Assembly: GCA_947561395.2 (NCBI GenBank)
Contig: OX387195.1
Location: 24,319,126 to 24,383,125, forward strand
Source of the DNA: Buxus sempervirens
Taxonomy: Eukaryota > Streptophyta > Magnoliopsida > Buxales > Buxaceae
Direction: 5' to 3'
Length of the DNA stretch: 64,000 nucleotides
Below, piece after piece: positions 12,318 to 24,000 of the stretch (positions are counted from its first letter, which is position 1; the number at the start of each line of letters is the position of its first letter). The notes below the pieces were generated by a model that was given only the letters and a program-made list of their open reading frames with translations, had not been told where the DNA came from and made no database searches. The position numbers were made by a program, and so were the translations under genes.

Positions 12318-12872
12318 CTAGGGGAATGCACGCGCTATGTGTATAGCAAATTTGAAAGAGAATTGAAGGCATTTTAGGTATTAAGATGTTAGGTAGTTAG
12401 TTAGTGATACACTTGGCATTGACAAATGAATGTAGGGGTTAATTTGATAAAAATTAGATGGTGTTTTAGGCAACCCCAAATCGCATACAATTTCATCTGT
12501 TATGATAGTAATGTTGAGTGTAAAATAATAATAAAAAAGACATGGGGTAAAAAAATTGTAAAATGAGATTATTTGGAGGATATTTTCGGTACAAAATGTC
12601 AGCTAAAAAACCCCTCTTCTATAGTGTAATAGATGATATATATATATATGTAACCCCTCTTCTGTAGGGTTTTCTTGCTTCGTCAAAGAGAAGGGAGATA
12701 GAGAGGGTTTCAGGAGCCTTCTCGATCCTTCTTGATGAAAAAGAAAAAAAACATAGAACGATATTTTAATAATAAAAAAACAAATAATAATAACTCCCGT
12801 TAGAGGCTTGGACGCTCGAGGCTGGCCGAGGCGGCCACGTTAATCCGAGGCAATCAACCTTAATATAATAGA
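12318..12872 (-). mobile_element. Small non-autonomous Helitron, possibly composite
   Basis: On the minus strand the 3' end is CTAG followed by T (12318-12321, with the T at 12317). It is preceded by a GC-rich stretch, GCGCGTGC, with a decayed hairpin. Two possible 5' ends follow an A: TCTATTATATTAAGG at 12872 and TCTATTACACTATAG near 12634. Each is near a related AGAAGAGGGGTT motif. The element is therefore either 555 bp with a duplicated head or about 318 bp next to a second head fragment. No Rep/helicase. Confidence 0.5.
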
Positions 12873-13499
12873 TATATATATATATATATATATGAGTGAG
12901 AATTTGTGAAAATGAGCATTTTATATTGAATATAGTGTAACCTTTTGTGTAAAATCATTTGGGGCTGTTGTATTGATTTTGCATTATTTTTAAATATATT
13001 TACATAGGATGCCTCTGTCTGAACAAGCAATTGACGTTTGGGACTTAAAAAAAAGGAGGAGCCAATGTTTCAAACGTAAAACGGCAAACGGCGTAAAGGG
13101 AAGAGAGTGAGCGTATTTTGTCTTTTCCTCTCTCTCTCTTTCATACCTTCAGCTACAAGCCGTTGGACTCCGAGACTAAAGCAACGACGTGGTGCACATC
13201 AACATGCACTGAGTCAAGACCAAAGCCACAAATCACAATTATGTATGGGGAAGAAAGAGGGGCTGATCATGAAAGGAACGAAATTCATGCATGCGGGTCC
13301 CACAGAGCAATCCTTATTTGACTTTAAGCTATGTATCATTCAACTTAGAATTCAATTATTCGCCTAACCGTGTCTAATCTCATCAATTTTGTATTGAAAC
13401 CCTTGACTTGACCTAAAGAATGTCTTGCATCATAACACTTGTCTCATTAGGACCTAACTTTTTGAACATGTTCAAAGTTGGAACCAAATTTCAAAAGAA

Positions 13500-13868
13500 T
13501 TAGGAAGAATTTGTTTTTAGTGATGTTTTTTCGAATAAATTCAGATTCAATCGCCTAATTCTTGTTAATTGAGAATTAATGATATGTTTTAAAATAATTG
13601 AGAATCATAGTCATTTTATTGTTCATGAAGTATTTCTTCCAAAAATACTCTCAAAAGACTTTGAAAACCTTTTTATTCATTTTGTTACAAATGAAGTTTG
13701 CAAGTCTTTTGAGGGCATTTTCGGAAGAAATATTTCATGAATAGTAAAATAACACTGTTTTCAAATTAATTTAAAAAAAGTATCACTAATTCTCAATTAA
13801 CAAGAATTTATCGACTGAATTTTAATTATGTAGAAAAAGTATCACTAAAAATCAATTTTCCCCGAATA
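13500..13868. mobile_element. Foldback MITE (long terminal inverted repeats)
   Basis: Left arm motifs TTTTTAGTGATG, CTTGTTAATTGAGAATTA, GTATTTCTTCC and AAGACTTTG reappear as inverse complements in the right arm (AAGTCTTTTGAGGG, GGAAGAAATATTTCATGAA, TAATTCTCAATTAACAAG, GTATCACTAAAAATC). A short central loop lies near 13670-13700. No coding sequence. The outer motif is shared with the element at 27791-27983. Confidence 0.65.
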
Positions 13869-14014
13869 TGCCTTGTTTGTCGTTTATTTTGGTATTTTGG
13901 AACTTATTCGATGGCTTGGAATGAATTCAAAGTTAGAAACAAACTCCAAAAGAACGAGTTTTATAATAAAATTATGGTTTGATTGCAATTTGGGAATGAG
14001 TTTTTAAAAATCTA

Positions 14015-14286
14015 TCTATACTAATATAAAACGAATAGGGGAGATTCGGGCCTCACAATCTATGCCACGAATAGAGGAGATTCGGGCCTCACAATCTATG
14101 CCCAAATCACCCTTCATCTTTTTTCCATTTTATAGATTTGTTATGTCACGTTAGTATAACTAACTAAATGAAACAGCATACAATCTATTTTAATGTTGGT
14201 TGTTTTTTTCTAAGTGGGCCTACAAAAACATTTACAAATTAGGAGTTTTGTAATATGCTACACACGCAGCGCGTGCAGTCCTCTAG
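14015..14286 (+). mobile_element. 272-bp non-autonomous Helitron
   Basis: The 5' end is A|TCTATACTAATATAAAA at 14015. The 3' end has a GC-rich hairpin (CACGCAGCGCGTG) nine bases before CTAG|T at 14286. There is no terminal inverted repeat and insertion is between A and T, as Helitrons do. A 36-bp unit is duplicated in tandem near the 5' end (14031-14066 and 14067-14101). Confidence 0.75.
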
Positions 14287-15506
14287 TATATTGAAAAGAT
14301 AAATAAACTCTAAACACGTTTTTTGATTTTGAAAACTCATTTTTTGATAATAAACTTGTTATATTTAAAAATCCGGAAAGATATTCTTGAAGCTTGTTAT
14401 AAAGACCTCTTTATATGATAAGGATAACATTTATATTCATAAATATTTTAAGTTAAAAGAGAGCAACAATCTTGAAATATTTTTAACCTAAAAGTGGGTT
14501 ACCAAATATCCAAACCCAGCTTCTCTTAACTCACAAAGTTGAGGGCAGATATACATGGATAACTATGACAAATGATTTCTCTCAACTATTTGATAATAGC
14601 ATGAATCTTGTTGCCCATTAAAGGGAGATAAAAGGTTGAAATTTTTGTTCCCATAATTATGACTTCCAACATATGGGCCATGCCATAATAACATTTTACT
14701 GGTGGGTTTCTTTTATGGCCCTACATAGACAAACATCCTCAAAAAGGATGATCAAGACTCAGGGTGCAACTAGGGTTGACGTTAACCCAAGACCAAACTG
14801 AGGTTTATGACTGTTAATCCAAATCGAATTCAGGGAGATCTGGGATAGGGTTTGGGGTGGCAAGGAACTGCCATTCCATCACATTAAGAAAAATGAACAA
14901 TCAACAAGGAATTGTTGACTCCTACAATTGTCTTGATTTGCTGAATTCAGAAAGATTTGCTGAATTCGAAAAACACCTCCCTTTGCTTTGGTTATTTCTG
15001 TGAAAAGCCTCTGCCCAAAGATGATCTAAGGAGCATCTTCTCTAATTGATAGAAGAAATTAAGAGATTAAAAAAAGGGCTAAGTTTGTTGCAGTGTATGT
15101 AGTCCTTTGTAATTTGACCATCTTGTATTTATTTTCCTTTATTCCAGTTTTTTTTTTTTCTTTTTTGGGTTTTGCAAAGTTCCAACTTTTAGTAACTCAA
15201 AATATAGGTAAGTAGCATAATTTGTAACGATAGTATCTAAGAAGCAAATTTATGATTTTGATGCTATCATGTGAATCAAATGGTTTTGCTTCATGAAAAG
15301 ATCTTCACGAAAACAATCTAATTGCTTCTTTTTTTCTTTTGCTTTTTGTAGTAATTTTTTAGAAGCAATGCCAAATGCAGTCATACTCTTTGAATTAATA
15401 AGGGGGTAAGGAAAATGTTACAAAACTATAAAGTTTGAGATTGTGGTAACTTACTCGATCTTAATCTTATTGATCAGTTTGGTAACGGGACGGATCATGG
15501 TTGAAC

Positions 15507-15519
15507 CAAACCCTAACCC
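15507..15519. promoter_or_regulatory. Telo-box-like motif upstream of the AAAP transporter
   Basis: AAACCCTAACCCT lies about 490 bp upstream of the transporter start. This is the telo-box found in many plant promoters. Motif evidence only. Confidence 0.35.
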
Positions 15520-16004
15520 TCCCATAACCCAATTTGCGCCATGGATTTTGACATGAAAAACTGCAATAAAAATTAGGGTTCCAGCAGCAAGAGGGCGTTT
15601 CGATATTGAGAAAGGAAAGAATTGCACCGAGCCTTTTTGAAAATGCCGACTGAAAAAATAAGCCCAAGATTTTGTTGGGTTCGGGAGGTCTGACGCTGGA
15701 AGAAACTGCCATTGTTTGTCGTTATCTAAAAGCAGTCTTCAGCTTGCAAACGACATCAGCCTAATCCAACCAGTTTTACGGCTACCAACCCTCGAATGGT
15801 CACTTCAATTGACTTTTTTATTCTTGTATGTGTACTGCTTTCAAACTTTTGTCTCTTTTGAAATCTGAAATTTGAATTTTATACAACAAGAGTCAAACAA
15901 AAGAGAAGAATCCAAAATCCATTAATGGCCTTCTCTCGGAAAATCTCATCATTATCGGAAACAGTAACGGAAACAGTAACGGCACCACGAATTGCAGAAC
16001 TGAA

Positions 16005-19000
16005 ATGGGATCTCACAGTTCTTCTGAAACAACACCATCAGAAGAGAAATCTAGATTTAACAACGAAGGAGAAAGTGGAGGAGGAGACCCTGTTGTTCAC
16101 GAAGGGAGAGGAACATGGAAGCACGCGGCTTTCCACGTCGCTACAACTATTGCAACGCCAGCTGCCTACGCGCCATTGCCTTTTGCTCTCTCTTCACTCG
16201 GTTGGCCTTTTGGTAAACATTTCACAACCTGATCTTAAAAGTCACAATTTTCGAAGTACCAAGAAAAGAACAAGATCATAATTTTTTTTTCTCTTTTTAT
16301 ACTTGATTTGAAAATTTGCCTGAAATTAAATTATAATAATCCTACCATTTCAACCCCTTTTGCCTGCAAGGATCTGGGGTTTTATGTTCTACCACTGTGG
16401 AGTTACTGTTGTTTGGAAGACAAATCTTGAAACCACCATGAACATGACCATGAGTAGAAATTTTATTGTATTGTATTTATCTCAATTGGAATACTTATCT
16501 GAAAAATGAATGGAAGCGCTTGAACAAAATCATGGCGATCTGGTTGTTTCGATTTGGGGTTTTGTGTTCCACCACTTACCATCTGGATGTCCCCTCCAAT
16601 ATCAGAATAATTTTACTGAGAATTTGGAGTTATAATTTGTTTATTTGTGCCCCTTCATGGCCCTTGCTTCCAAAAATTTAAACTCTGTGGTTTCTTATGT
16701 GTTTTTCTCAGTTTTATCTTTGGATGCCTAAAGTTTTCTTGTTCTGATTCCAAAAGAAAAAAAAGATACGTATATTTCAAGCTTTTGGATAAATCTGATA
16801 TGGGTACTTCAAGTTCAGGTGTAATCAGTCTAGTTGGTGGAACATTAGCAACATGGTACTCTAGTCTTCTGATAGCATCTCTATGGAAGTGGAATGGAGA
16901 GAAGCACATTACATACCGGCATCTTGCAAAGAGCATTTTTGGTTGGTATTATGGCCTCTGCAAAAACTTCAGATTTGGTTCCTTCTTGTTTGTATTAATT
17001 ACATATTCATGTGGTATTTTGAACTGTTCTTGTCTTGAAGAAAATTTCAACTATAACATTTGCATCTTGAAAGCATCGAAATATCATGCATTTCATTGGA
17101 TGGTCTGGTCCAGGAATCTATTTCAGACTAGTTAACCAAATTAATATCAGTATCTTTGATAACAATGATGATAGTAACAATGGTCAATTTGTCTCTACTC
17201 TCTAGTAGGAATTGGTATAGGAATCTTGTTGTTCTGTTTCAACTTGTTAGAAACAACTTCTTACAATTGGATTATGAGCATTTATTGTCTCCGTCAAGCT
17301 TATTTTCAGTCTTATTCTAGCTCTTTAGATTACTTCAACCCAGAGATTCTCATATCACGACCTTAGGTTTTTATTTAATATGTTTGAATCGTCTCACCGA
17401 ATTTCCTAGTCTATTAGATATGTTTATCTTTTTCCATTATTCCTCTTATCTATCTCAAATCTACATCTCAGTCATGCTCATCATATGAATGTGTTGCTAC
17501 CTAATTACCTAACATACTAATCAATGTATCATAGCTAGTCATATTGAGGTCTCATAGAATTTACCTTTCAAGTTGAGTAGAATGCATTGTTCACATAGTG
17601 TTTTAGAAGCACTTCCATGCAAAAACCATCCAACACTAATTTCATATGCAACATCCCAATTGATATCTCCCTCCTTGTGAATTGTTCTTCAAACATGTTA
17701 AAAAAGTCATCATCCTGGGGCATTTCTTAACTGCTAATTTTCACTAGTATTTTGATGCCTATTTCTCGATTGAAAAAAATTTCATGATATATTTTTGGAC
17801 CAATATAGCCTGCAAAATTCTAGTATTGCATCATTCTGACTCTAGCTCGGCTCACGAACACCTAATCTTCTCAAATAACATATACCAAGGAACCTTCTCT
17901 TATCTTTGAGTTGCCAATTTGTTGATGTTAGTTGCTTTTGTTGCTCAATGGAATGTATAGAGTTACTACAGGCATCAGTCTCTCTGTGTCATTACCTGAT
18001 GTGCAAATCCTATGCATCTTGACAGGGTTAAATTAATCTACTTGTATTTTTGCATCTTAAATTCAATTTGTTTTGTGCTTTTGTTACATCAGACCCTCCC
18101 CAGAACCCGTGCAGTGGCAGGAGCCTCGTGCACTGGGCTAGCCCTTTTTCTGTTTTCTTAGGAGAAAACTACTCACATTCAGATAAGCCATCTAGAATTT
18201 GACTTTCAAAATGCTTACATTGCCTATGTTCTATCTTCTTCTTGAGTATTATCATCTTTCTTTATTTCCCTTTTCCTTTTCTAAATTTTTGAAGGGTCCT
18301 GGGGTTACTGGTCTATTACGTTTTTTCAGCAGGTGGCATCTTTGGGCAATAACATTGCCATTGCTATTGCCGCTGGAAACAGCCTAAAGGTTGGTTAAGC
18401 TGGAAATCTACTTGCCCAGCTATTTAAACCAATAAATTGACCGTTATTTTTCTAATCTGTTGCAGGCAGTTTACAAGTACTACCACAAGGATGGTTCCTT
18501 GACATTGCAGTATTTATAATTTTCTTTGGGGCCTTTGAATTGTTTCTCTCACAGCTCCCAGATATCCACTCATTGCGATGGGTAAATGCATTGTGCACGT
18601 TCAGCACAATTGGCTTTGCGGGTACAACCATAGGTGTAACCATATATAATGGTAAGCTTAGAAGATACTTATTATGTCTGATTTCTTCTTTGCTGTGTGG
18701 ATCAGCAATTGCATTAGTTTCTGCAATGCATAATACAAGTAATTTTCGCATTTGAAACTTCATTATTCTTGTAGGGACAAACATCAATAGAAACTCAGTT
18801 AGCTATAAACTGCAAGGAAGCTCCTCTGCTAAGGCATTTAAAGCTTTCAGTGCATTAGGTGCAATTGCCTTTTCATTCGGAGATGCGATGCTTCCAGAAA
18901 TACAGGTAAAGCACTCATCTCAAATTAGATGTTCATTTTCTGAGACTCATCTTTGGATATTTGGCTGGTTATGAAGGAAAACAGGGAGAACACGTCCATT

Positions 19001-20047
19001 GAGTGACTAATGCATGTACCTATCCTTATCAGAATACTGTGAAGGAGCCCACAAGGAAGAACATGTATAAAGGTGTATCAGGAGCATATGGCATAATTGT
19101 TTTGACCTACTGGCAGCTGGCTTTTACTGGTTACTGGGCATTTGGATCAGATGTCCAGCCCTATATTCTGGCATCTCTCAGAAATCCTGAATGGACAATT
19201 GTTATGGCAAATATATTTGCAGTGATCCAAATATCAGGATGCTTTCAGGTATCTATCAGATGCATCTAATCGAGTGTTAAAATGTTTCAATAACACACTC
19301 CCTTTTTTCCAATTGGAGTAATAATGTTAAAAGATCTGAATAACATAATGCCCTTTTGTTTTTCTTAAGATCAAATGAGGAACATCTGGATCTGTAAATC
19401 TTTTTATGATGAAGTACCTAAAGAGATCCTGTTAAGGATCTGCAGACAACAGATTTAGTATTCATAAACCGAAACTACACTTTTTAGTTTAGTTTAGAAT
19501 TGTAAAAATGAAAATATGAAAACCAAATTGCTTTTTATTTTATAATTTTTGTCTTCTAATCTCTGAACATCATGTTATGCATGTAACATGAATTAAAAAT
19601 ATGAATCTGTGAACTTGTCTTTCCTTGTCTGATTCAATTCTATTTGTTTAGATATATTGCAGGCCAACTTATGCCTATATTGAGGAAAGAATAATTCCTA
19701 ATAATACTAACAGTGCCAATGCTGTTCGAAGTTATCTGCTGCGCATTGCTCTCACTTCAGTGTACATGGTTATTATTACAATGGTTGCTGCAGCCATGCC
19801 TTTCTTTGGGGATTTTGTCTCCATCTGTGGAGCCGTTGGATTCACTCCTCTGGACTTTGTTTTCCCTTCTTTAGCATTTCTAAAAGCTGGAAAGATGCCC
19901 AAGAACTCAAGATTTCGCTTTTCAGTGCAGGTCCTCAACTTCACTATTGCTACTTGTTTTTCTGTTGTAGGAGTGCTGGGTTGCATTGGTTCAGTCAAGC
20001 TTATTATAGAAGATATAAAGACTTACAGGTTCTTTCATGATATGTGA
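16005..20047 (+). CDS. AAAP-family amino acid (GABA-transporter-like) permease, frameshifted
   Basis: Seven exons: 16005-16212, 16819-16941, 18295-18389, 18466-18651, 18775-18905, 19033-19248, 19652-20047. The intended product is about 451 aa. It is a plasma-membrane amino acid/auxin permease with about ten membrane segments. It contains ATTIATPAAYAPLPFALSSL, VGGTLATWYSSLLIASLWKW, FGDAMLPEIQNTVKEPTRKN, SGCFQIYCRPTYAYIEER, and FFGDFVSICGAVGFTPLDF near the C-terminus. All junctions are GT-AG and in phase. In exon 4 the frame breaks: AVYKYYHKDGSLTLQ is in one frame and IIFFGAFELFLSQLPDIHS in the next. This fits a single missing base near 18513-18518 with an early stop after it. The remaining exons look constrained, so an assembly error or a recent null allele is as likely as an old pseudogene. 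The exact substrate cannot be told from the sequence. Confidence 0.88.
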
Positions 20048-21091
20048 TTGCAATCATTTTGGAAGATGAGCTATTTGAATATGAGTTGATCACAGCATGT
20101 GGATCACCATTAGATTGCTGGACACAGTTTAGCTATTCCATAATGATTGGTCTGAGAAGGTTGCAATTAGAGCGCCATGGTCGCTTTTGCATGAAATGTA
20201 ATATTTTCAGAAAAATTTGATAGCACGAAGATACTTACAAAGATTGCAGAGATTGCGACGTCGTGATCAAAGATGAAATTATGTGTACTGTATATAATAG
20301 TAAAAAGTACTTTCAGTGACATGGTTGATGGAGACAACCACATTTAATTTGTCTGTGGCTTATTTTTCAATATTTATAATCAACATTTATTGGATTACTG
20401 ATAAAGTGGTCAACCCTTTGGCCCTGAGTTTTATTATGAACGTTGCAATAAGATGAGTTTCTAGAATGTGATTTTTCTATTCATGTGAAGAAATCACCTT
20501 TTCCCCAGAAGTGCTTTCATGATCATCTAGTTCATTGTTGTCTGGTGTGTAAACAAACCAATCCCCCCCTGGGGAGTGTTCCAATTCAGCAGACAAGACT
20601 TATTATTAATTGCAAACAATAACTTTAAAATGTCAACAATATTGGAAGTAATAATAATCTTAATTGTTAATTGATAGACAAATAAAATAAATAAATCCCT
20701 TCTAAGGACAAGTTGAATGTCAGAAATAAGCAACAACCTTAACAAGCTAAAATACCATGAAATTCTCCAATCTAGTGACTTGATGATCATGTTCAGCTTG
20801 CACAATGTCAAAATGCAATTTATATGGCTACAAAGGCAAGCATTACCATGTACAAGAATTGATTCACAAGCATTCTTTGACAGCTAAATCAGCTTTGAGC
20901 TTAAAGAATTGAGGTGGCTTCTGTAATGCATACATCAGTGTGCTTATAATGTTATCCCTGACAATATATACATGGTCTCTCCAAGCTTTAGACAGAGGGT
21001 GGTCAGTTTAGGCCTTGGTTGGTCTCTGATCTTCCATTCAGTAGTTATGGTACATGATGCGATAGACATTCCTCTCTTATCTATCATAAGC
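20048..21091. other. Convergent 3' spacer between transporter and CFM3
   Basis: Holds the 3' flanks of two genes that point at each other. No gene, RNA or repeat recognised. Confidence 0.5.
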
Positions 21092-24000
21092 TTATGCAAT
21101 TCTGGTACATGATGCATTTGGCTCAAAAATGGCATGTTCTTTAGACATATCAGCGCCTGTTTGTGATATTTCATGCTGATTGTCATTGGAGAAATTTATT
21201 TCTGATTGTCCATCCCCATCACCTTCATTGTCGTTGTCACTGCCATAGGTCTCAAGATATGCCTCAACACCTTCATCCTATAAGAAGGCAAAGAGAAAAT
21301 GAAAGTACGGTTATTGTAATTAACTTTCTGTTTATACAAAGTCAATATATAATTATATGACTTGAAAGGCCAGATAGAATACAACCTCCATATCCTCATC
21401 TTCAGAAGAATATGCAGAATCCAACTTGGCATACAACTGTTCATCTCCCCTGTCCTTTATTATTTCCATTTTACTCTGCACATGGAAAATGGCAGGAATC
21501 AGTTGCTAAGAGATTAAAACTTTTAATGAAAACATATCTAACACCACAATTTTATACTAAAGCATATTCGGTAGTGAACGGTCAGACAAGGAAAGTTAAA
21601 GATGCGAAAGCTCATACAATTTCAGATCTTAGGGTCCCAATTCTTCTCTGCAGAGCCGAAATATGATTATAAAATGCCTGTTTGTCAAGATCAAGAGGAA
21701 TCAGTTAGAAATCAAATGATCATGTAGTAAAACCAAATGGTAAAACTCAAATGGTAGTAATAGTAACAGTAGTGATAACAACAACAACAACAATACAACA
21801 ATGCTGGAAAAATCCAACATGGTGAATAAAATGTAGAAACAACTATTCCTCTTTCTCTCTATTTTATGGCGAAAGAATATATGACGGCGTTGGTGTATAT
21901 AATGTACTCAACCAATCTTACTCCTCATGTTGTCCATGTGACACCTCAAGACGGAGTAACTTGATTACACGTATTCTCTGTATGGGTGGAATTTTGAGTG
22001 GAGCATTGACTAATTCTTTTCTTTTAATTTTTTTAATTTTCCCTTTTTTAAATAATTTCTGGAAGGTGCAATCAATGAGAAACCTCATGCTTTTTGAAAA
22101 TACCTCACGTCTTTGAAGCTCAATTGAGCGTGCCAAAGCCTTCCTCTTTGTCAAAAGATTCTTGGGCCTTAGTGTGGGAGGTCGGTGATAGTCCTTCCCC
22201 CTGAAGACAATTATGGCAAACCCTTTGGAGACTTTATCAACAGAAACTAAAATACCGCCGCTCTCAGCCTCCAGCGATAACGCGATGCTCCTGACCTGGT
22301 CAAAAGTTTTAGCCTTCACAATGACCTTAACCAATTCTCGGTACTTCCAATGCAAGTGCATATTCTCCACTGTACCATCAAATACTCCACGTCTCCCTGC
22401 AGCAAGAAATCAGTGCATATAATGATCCCTACAGTCTCAAAAAGAGCAGGAGAAAAAGATTCAACAGTTGTCCATTTTTTATAGTATATTGATGGGTTAT
22501 TACCAAGAAGTAGAAAAGCTTTCATTCGCAGTCCAAGTTTGCGGAACATAAACCTTTCCTCATCAGTAATGCTTTGTGGATCTGCTGATTGTTCCAGTGG
22601 TTTTAAAAATGCCTCCACCTTAGCTAAAGCTTGTTCTGCTTTCATCATCTTGCGTTCTGCCTATTATCACCATGACATTAAAAAAAAAAAAAAAGTAACA
22701 TCAAATAAAAATCAGATGAGGGGCTCATATAAAATACATACACCTGGGAGATTGTGCTTTTCAATGCTAATTCTAGAAGTATAACTTCTTTTTTTATGTC
22801 TGCTTTCCATCCATAGGAAAGGAGCTCTTGGTCTAATCAAATCCACATTAGGTCTCCTTCATTGACATTTACCAAAAAGCCATTGCACTCATACAGAGTC
22901 TTTTTCACTTTCTGATTGAATCCACCGAGTGAATTCCATTGAGAAACCTGGTGCACCAACAAAAGGGTAGCAACAGCCATCCATCAAATACGAATCTTTA
23001 TTGGATCTTTGGATCTATAACTACTCCCAGATCAGCAACAATGCATCATATCTGATTCTAACACAGATCCAGACCCAACCTTTTAATAGCCCTGACTAGA
23101 AGAACTCTAGTGGGTCGGTCCAATCAAGTAATGGACCAGCTCTTTCTACATGTTTAAAATATGCACCAAACTGTTTCCACATGGAACTGTAGCTTTCGAA
23201 CTTGCATCACCAAGAAAGTTGGAAGAATCATTGTGAGTGAATCATAGAAGAAATGTATTAAATACATGACAAACACATGGAGGAGGGAAAAAAAAACATT
23301 CCATCCTTTCAGATAATAGGAGCATGTTGAACGTTTCCACTTTTCAGGAACATTAGCAGAAGGAAAACATAGTTTAACTCATACATTCCAAGTGTTGAGG
23401 AACTTACAAGAGTAAGCTTCCATTCAAGCTTTCTCACAAGGTTTGCATGCCTAGCTACTTCTGCAGCTCTCATCACCTTCTCTTTGTCACTCTCGTCAAG
23501 CCTCTTCCCCCAGCGGGCATCCGCTTCTAGGGTTTCACCAAGTGTGCCAGTAGTAGCATATTGCTCAGTTGTTTCAACACTTGGTATAACCAAGGCTGAG
23601 GCTCTTAATCGTGCTTTTTCTTCTTCGTCTTGCAGGGCCTTTGCTAGACTTTCCTTCTCTAGCAATGCTTCAGTCACATCCGGAGACAAAAAATTCTTTC
23701 CCCGATAGAATACCAAGTATTCTTTGTTTCTGGAAAGAAGTGTACCACCTGTCAATTTCTGCATCCAACAACCACGAAGATCTAATCAGTTGTCCCATGT
23801 AGTTCTACTCATAATACTAAATACATTCACATACTATTAATGTGAGACTTACAGGTTTCGAAGGGGAAAAAACAAAGCTTTCACATGAAAATAAAAAATC
23901 ATGAGATCCAGTCATTAATGCATAACTAGCAGTTTTAGGTCAAACAATTTAATAGAAGTTTCAATCGGCTAGGTTTCAAACTGATCAAATTATTAGCTTA

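Larger units (their letters stand above)
9076..16004. other. Gene-poor region between WRKY and AAAP genes
   Basis: Apart from the WRKY promoter and the mobile elements listed separately, I find no supported gene here. A short CT run lies near 9893-9915 and TA microsatellites at about 12638-12650 and 12872-12893. The ORFs at 13107-13367 and 15467-15712 have no protein-like features that I recognise. Confidence 0.55.

Noticed and set aside
13107-13367. Overlapping ORFs of 86 and 67 aa in the 13-kb desert
   Set aside because: No family resemblance, two frames equally open, low-complexity CT leader; not supported as a gene.
15467-15712. 81-aa minus-strand ORF upstream of the AAAP gene
   Set aside because: No recognisable motif or splice context; it overlaps the presumed transporter promoter.
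16647-17135. 162-aa ORF as a separate gene
   Set aside because: It reads through transporter exon 2 in the true frame but with intron on both sides; only 16819-16941 is coding.
22539-22784. Plus-strand ORF opposite CFM3 exon 5
   Set aside because: Antisense shadow of a conserved exon with no motif of its own.
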